A stretch of 46,258 nucleotides of DNA from CAZZBK01 sp964387325 (GTDB lineage: Bacteria > Planctomycetota > Planctomycetia > Pirellulales > PNKZ01), in contig CAYLYE010000013.1 in NCBI GenBank assembly GCA_964387325.1, forward strand, positions 1 through 46,258. Direction: 5' to 3'. Position 1 is the stretch's first letter; each line of letters begins with the position of its first letter. The notes under the pieces are model-generated. The model saw nothing but the letters and a program-made list of their open reading frames with translations. It was not told the DNA's origin and made no database searches. Positions 44,771-46,258 of this stretch are shown one piece after another. Both the position numbers and the translations under genes were made by a program.

Positions 44771-45077
44771 AACCAGAGGGCGTCTGCTCACGCCGAGCGT
44801 TCAAGATTCCCAAGCGTGGTTCACCACCGACCTCGGCCCCTGGCCCCAGAACGGAAATCATGGCGAAAATCCCGTCACGGAAATTCTCGAAGCAGATCAA
44901 GAAGATTCCTTCCAGGCCATTTGCGAAAGGGACAGCCATAATTCCTTCTCGCAAGTTCCCCAAGGGGACGTGATGAGCATGGGGCTTGAGTCAATTTGCC
45001 AATCATCGATGATCTGGTACGGTTGAATGCGTCGATGCTCAATCATTGCGATCTTTGATCGATGGAGATGTTCCGGA
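44771..45077. other. Intergenic region with one possible micro-ORF
   Basis: Apart from the 37-codon frame at 44860-44973 I see nothing supported. Two open minus-strand stretches cross it (44634-44963 and 44897-45229), but they lie opposite better candidates and match no family I know. Confidence 0.4.
44860..44973 (+). CDS. Possible 37-residue basic peptide with internal repeats
   Basis: The frame encodes three imperfect copies of one motif, KIPSRKFSKQIK, KIPSRPFAKGTAI and IPSRKFPKGT, ending at a TGA. It is strongly basic. A weak GGAA precedes the ATG. The repetition at protein level, including synonymous changes between copies (CCG TCA CGG, CCT TCC AGG, CCT TCT CGC), hints at a coding origin, but the size makes this tentative. 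Confidence 0.3.
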   Translation: MAKIPSRKFSKQIKKIPSRPFAKGTAIIPSRKFPKGT

Positions 45078-45596
45078 ATGGACCCGAGTAGCCCATTCAG
45101 TCTGCTGACGTTTATTGTCGCACCGGCGATCATGACCAATGCTTCGTCCGTCATGGCCCTGGGTACATCCAATCGATTTGCCAGGGCAATTGATCGGGTC
45201 AGAGAGTTGTCTACGCAGGTGGAAGGCAAAGAGCACGACCCGAGTCCGGCAGTTGCTCTGCGGGTACGACAATTACGCTACACCGAACGACGGGCACTGC
45301 TGCTTGTTCGAGCACTCTCGGCCTTTTATTTGTCCGTGGGATCATTTGCCGCAGCTAGTCTCGTCTCCCTTCTCGGGGCAGCCTTTGATCTCACCCACCA
45401 ACAGCCGCTCCAGCTTGTTACCTTGGTCGTTGCTTTTTGTGCAGGATTCTGTGGCGTCGATGGGCTTGTTGCTGGCTCGGGGCTGTTGGTCTGGGAAACA
45501 CGCATGGCACTGCGTATTTTGAGCGAAGAAACCGAATTCATGTTGAGTCGTTCACGACAAAGCCAGCCTGATACGAGTTCGGGGCCCACCATCTAA
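45078..45596 (+). CDS. DUF2721-family membrane protein
   Basis: The ATG at 45078 (GGAG 10 nt upstream) gives 172 residues. The start IVAPAIMTNASSVMALGTSNRFARAIDRVR, seen in two parts, is the conserved DUF2721 head. Two or three membrane helices follow (SAFYLSVGSFAAASLVSLLG, LQLVTLVVAFCAGFCGVDGL), and then the WETRMALRILSEE end. The family is of unknown function and widespread in bacteria. A longer start at 45027 would add an unrelated stretch. Confidence 0.78.
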   Translation: MDPSSPFSLLTFIVAPAIMTNASSVMALGTSNRFARAIDRVRELSTQVEGKEHDPSPAVALRVRQLRYTERRALLLVRALSAFYLSVGSFAAASLVSLLGAAFDLTHQQPLQLVTLVVAFCAGFCGVDGLVAGSGLLVWETRMALRILSEETEFMLSRSRQSQPDTSSGPTI

Positions 45597-45765
45597 ATCA
45601 GACCGTGGAGGAAACTTACTTAGCACGATCAATTCCAACACGGGATTGCCGGCGGACAAGCCGTCTAAAGTCTTGCCGCAATTCTTGGATGGCGTGTTGA
45701 AAGTGAAAATTGTGAGCTAGACTTCGACTGCCACTTTGTTCCCGTTTCACCTGATTAGGCCTAGC

Positions 45766-46125
45766 ATGTTCGCCGCCCTTGTGGTTTCCAATATCGTGCA
45801 AACGCCCCGTTGGATTACCGAACACGTGACCTTCAAATCCAAGGCGCATGCTCAACCGTTTTTGGACGGCATCGCCTTGGACGATTTGCCGGATGGGCAT
45901 GTTCTTCGATCGGCCACGATTTATCCACCAGATGGTCAGCCGCTCGATGCTTTTTTATCTGCCCCCGACAGGCCATTCACGAGTCAATCCGAGGCGCAGG
46001 CGATTGCTGTAGCAGAAGCAGTTCGCAAGACCCCGCCAAAGGACTTGGAGATTCAAGTGGGCCACTCGACGCCGATCTACGTCGTCAATCCGCGTACCCA
46101 ATGCGTAAACGCCGTAAGCTGCTAA
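45766..46125 (+). CDS. Hypothetical protein, 119 residues
   Basis: The frame could start at ATG 45766 or, extended, at TTG 45736. The product is mostly soluble with no membrane helix (TFKSKAHAQPFLDGIALDDL, SEAQAIAVAEAVRKTPPKDL). I do not recognise its family. Codon composition is similar to the neighbouring genes, and the opposite-strand frame (45616-45900) looks less natural. Confidence 0.4.
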   Translation: MFAALVVSNIVQTPRWITEHVTFKSKAHAQPFLDGIALDDLPDGHVLRSATIYPPDGQPLDAFLSAPDRPFTSQSEAQAIAVAEAVRKTPPKDLEIQVGHSTPIYVVNPRTQCVNAVSC

Positions 46126-46205
46126 CTCGATTGAACGTTCAAAGCAGTCTAACCGAGTGACGAAGGGGCGTTTTGCATTTCCAGATGACTCGTTGATTAA
46201 CCACA

Positions 46206-46258
46206 TCACTTTACGGGGATGTAAGCGTTGACACCAACGACCACTTTCTTGCCCTGCA
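46206..46258 (-). CDS. C-terminal end of a gene cut by the right edge
   Basis: On the minus strand an open frame enters from the right edge and ends at TGA 46208-46206, reading QGKKVVVGVNAYIPVK. The alternation of hydrophobic residues and codon choice look coding, but 17 codons are too few to identify a family. Confidence 0.3.
   Translation of the reverse strand, partial: QGKKVVVGVNAYIPVK

Noticed and set aside
44634..45229. Two overlapping minus-strand open frames (44634-44963 and 44897-45229)
   Set aside because: Neither matches a family I know, they lack good ribosome sites, and they run opposite better-supported frames.
45616..45900. Minus-strand frame of 94 codons
   Set aside because: It overlaps a plus-strand frame with more natural protein composition and is rich in Arg, Gln and His as shadow frames usually are.

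Overview
The window looks like a chromosomal scaffold piece from a GC-rich planctomycete, probably of the Pirellulales type. The evidence is the family content: two PSCyt1/PSD1 (DUF1549/DUF1553) proteins, a Tat-exported DUF1501 protein, a DUF1080 protein, a secreted sialidase-like protein, a Tat-exported sugar-isomerase-like TIM barrel, a giant multidomain surface protein whose N-terminus carries a planctomycete 'LEPLExR' motif, and a small lipoprotein of a type seen in this phylum. There is one 100-base run of N at 24045-24144. I saw no rRNA, tRNA or CRISPR array.

Layout. 1-8.6 kb: a truncated PSD1 gene at the left edge, a secreted TIM-barrel hydrolase-like protein, an M14 carboxypeptidase with a helical tail, and a 1010-residue TPR-CHAT protein. 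9-10.7 kb: a small lipoprotein, a GlsB/YeaQ-type membrane protein, and a PIN-toxin/antitoxin pair with a perfect 31-bp inverted repeat upstream. 11-17.2 kb: a one-direction block of DUF1501, PSD1 (4-nt overlap), sialidase-like and TIM-barrel genes, all with export signals; this reads as an extracellular glycan-handling unit. 17.8-27.6 kb: a giant secreted protein (at least 3,240 residues) with a lectin-like N-domain, GEVED, a CSLREA/beta-helix, a 110-residue cadherin-like repeat array interrupted by eight ELWxxDGT repeats, and a C-terminal HExxHxxGxxD metallopeptidase-like motif. 28-31.1 kb: a macrodomain gene behind a near-perfect sigma-54 promoter, then a GCS2-type amidoligase fused in one chain to an AstE-like M14 amidohydrolase. 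31.3-39.4 kb: a complete high-affinity potassium uptake operon (26-residue peptide, kdpF, A, B, C, D, E) on the minus strand. 39.6-46.3 kb: an RluA-type pseudouridine synthase, then many small or broken genes (a phosphatase N-terminal remnant, a tungstate permease remnant, DUF1080, a Tat metallophosphoesterase, CPXCG, S4, DoxX and DUF2721 proteins).

A roughly 105-nt imperfectly palindromic repeat is scattered through the intergenic spaces. Five clear copies and two diverged ones occur, in both orientations, and two direct copies bracket the macrodomain gene. I do not know a named family for it.

The most interesting candidates are the macrodomain plus GCS2-M14 fusion cassette with its sigma-54 promoter and flanking repeats, the dispersed repeat family, and the modular build of the giant protein. 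The N gap in that gene closes in frame and in register if it is removed, so its true length is probably zero or a multiple of 330 nt.
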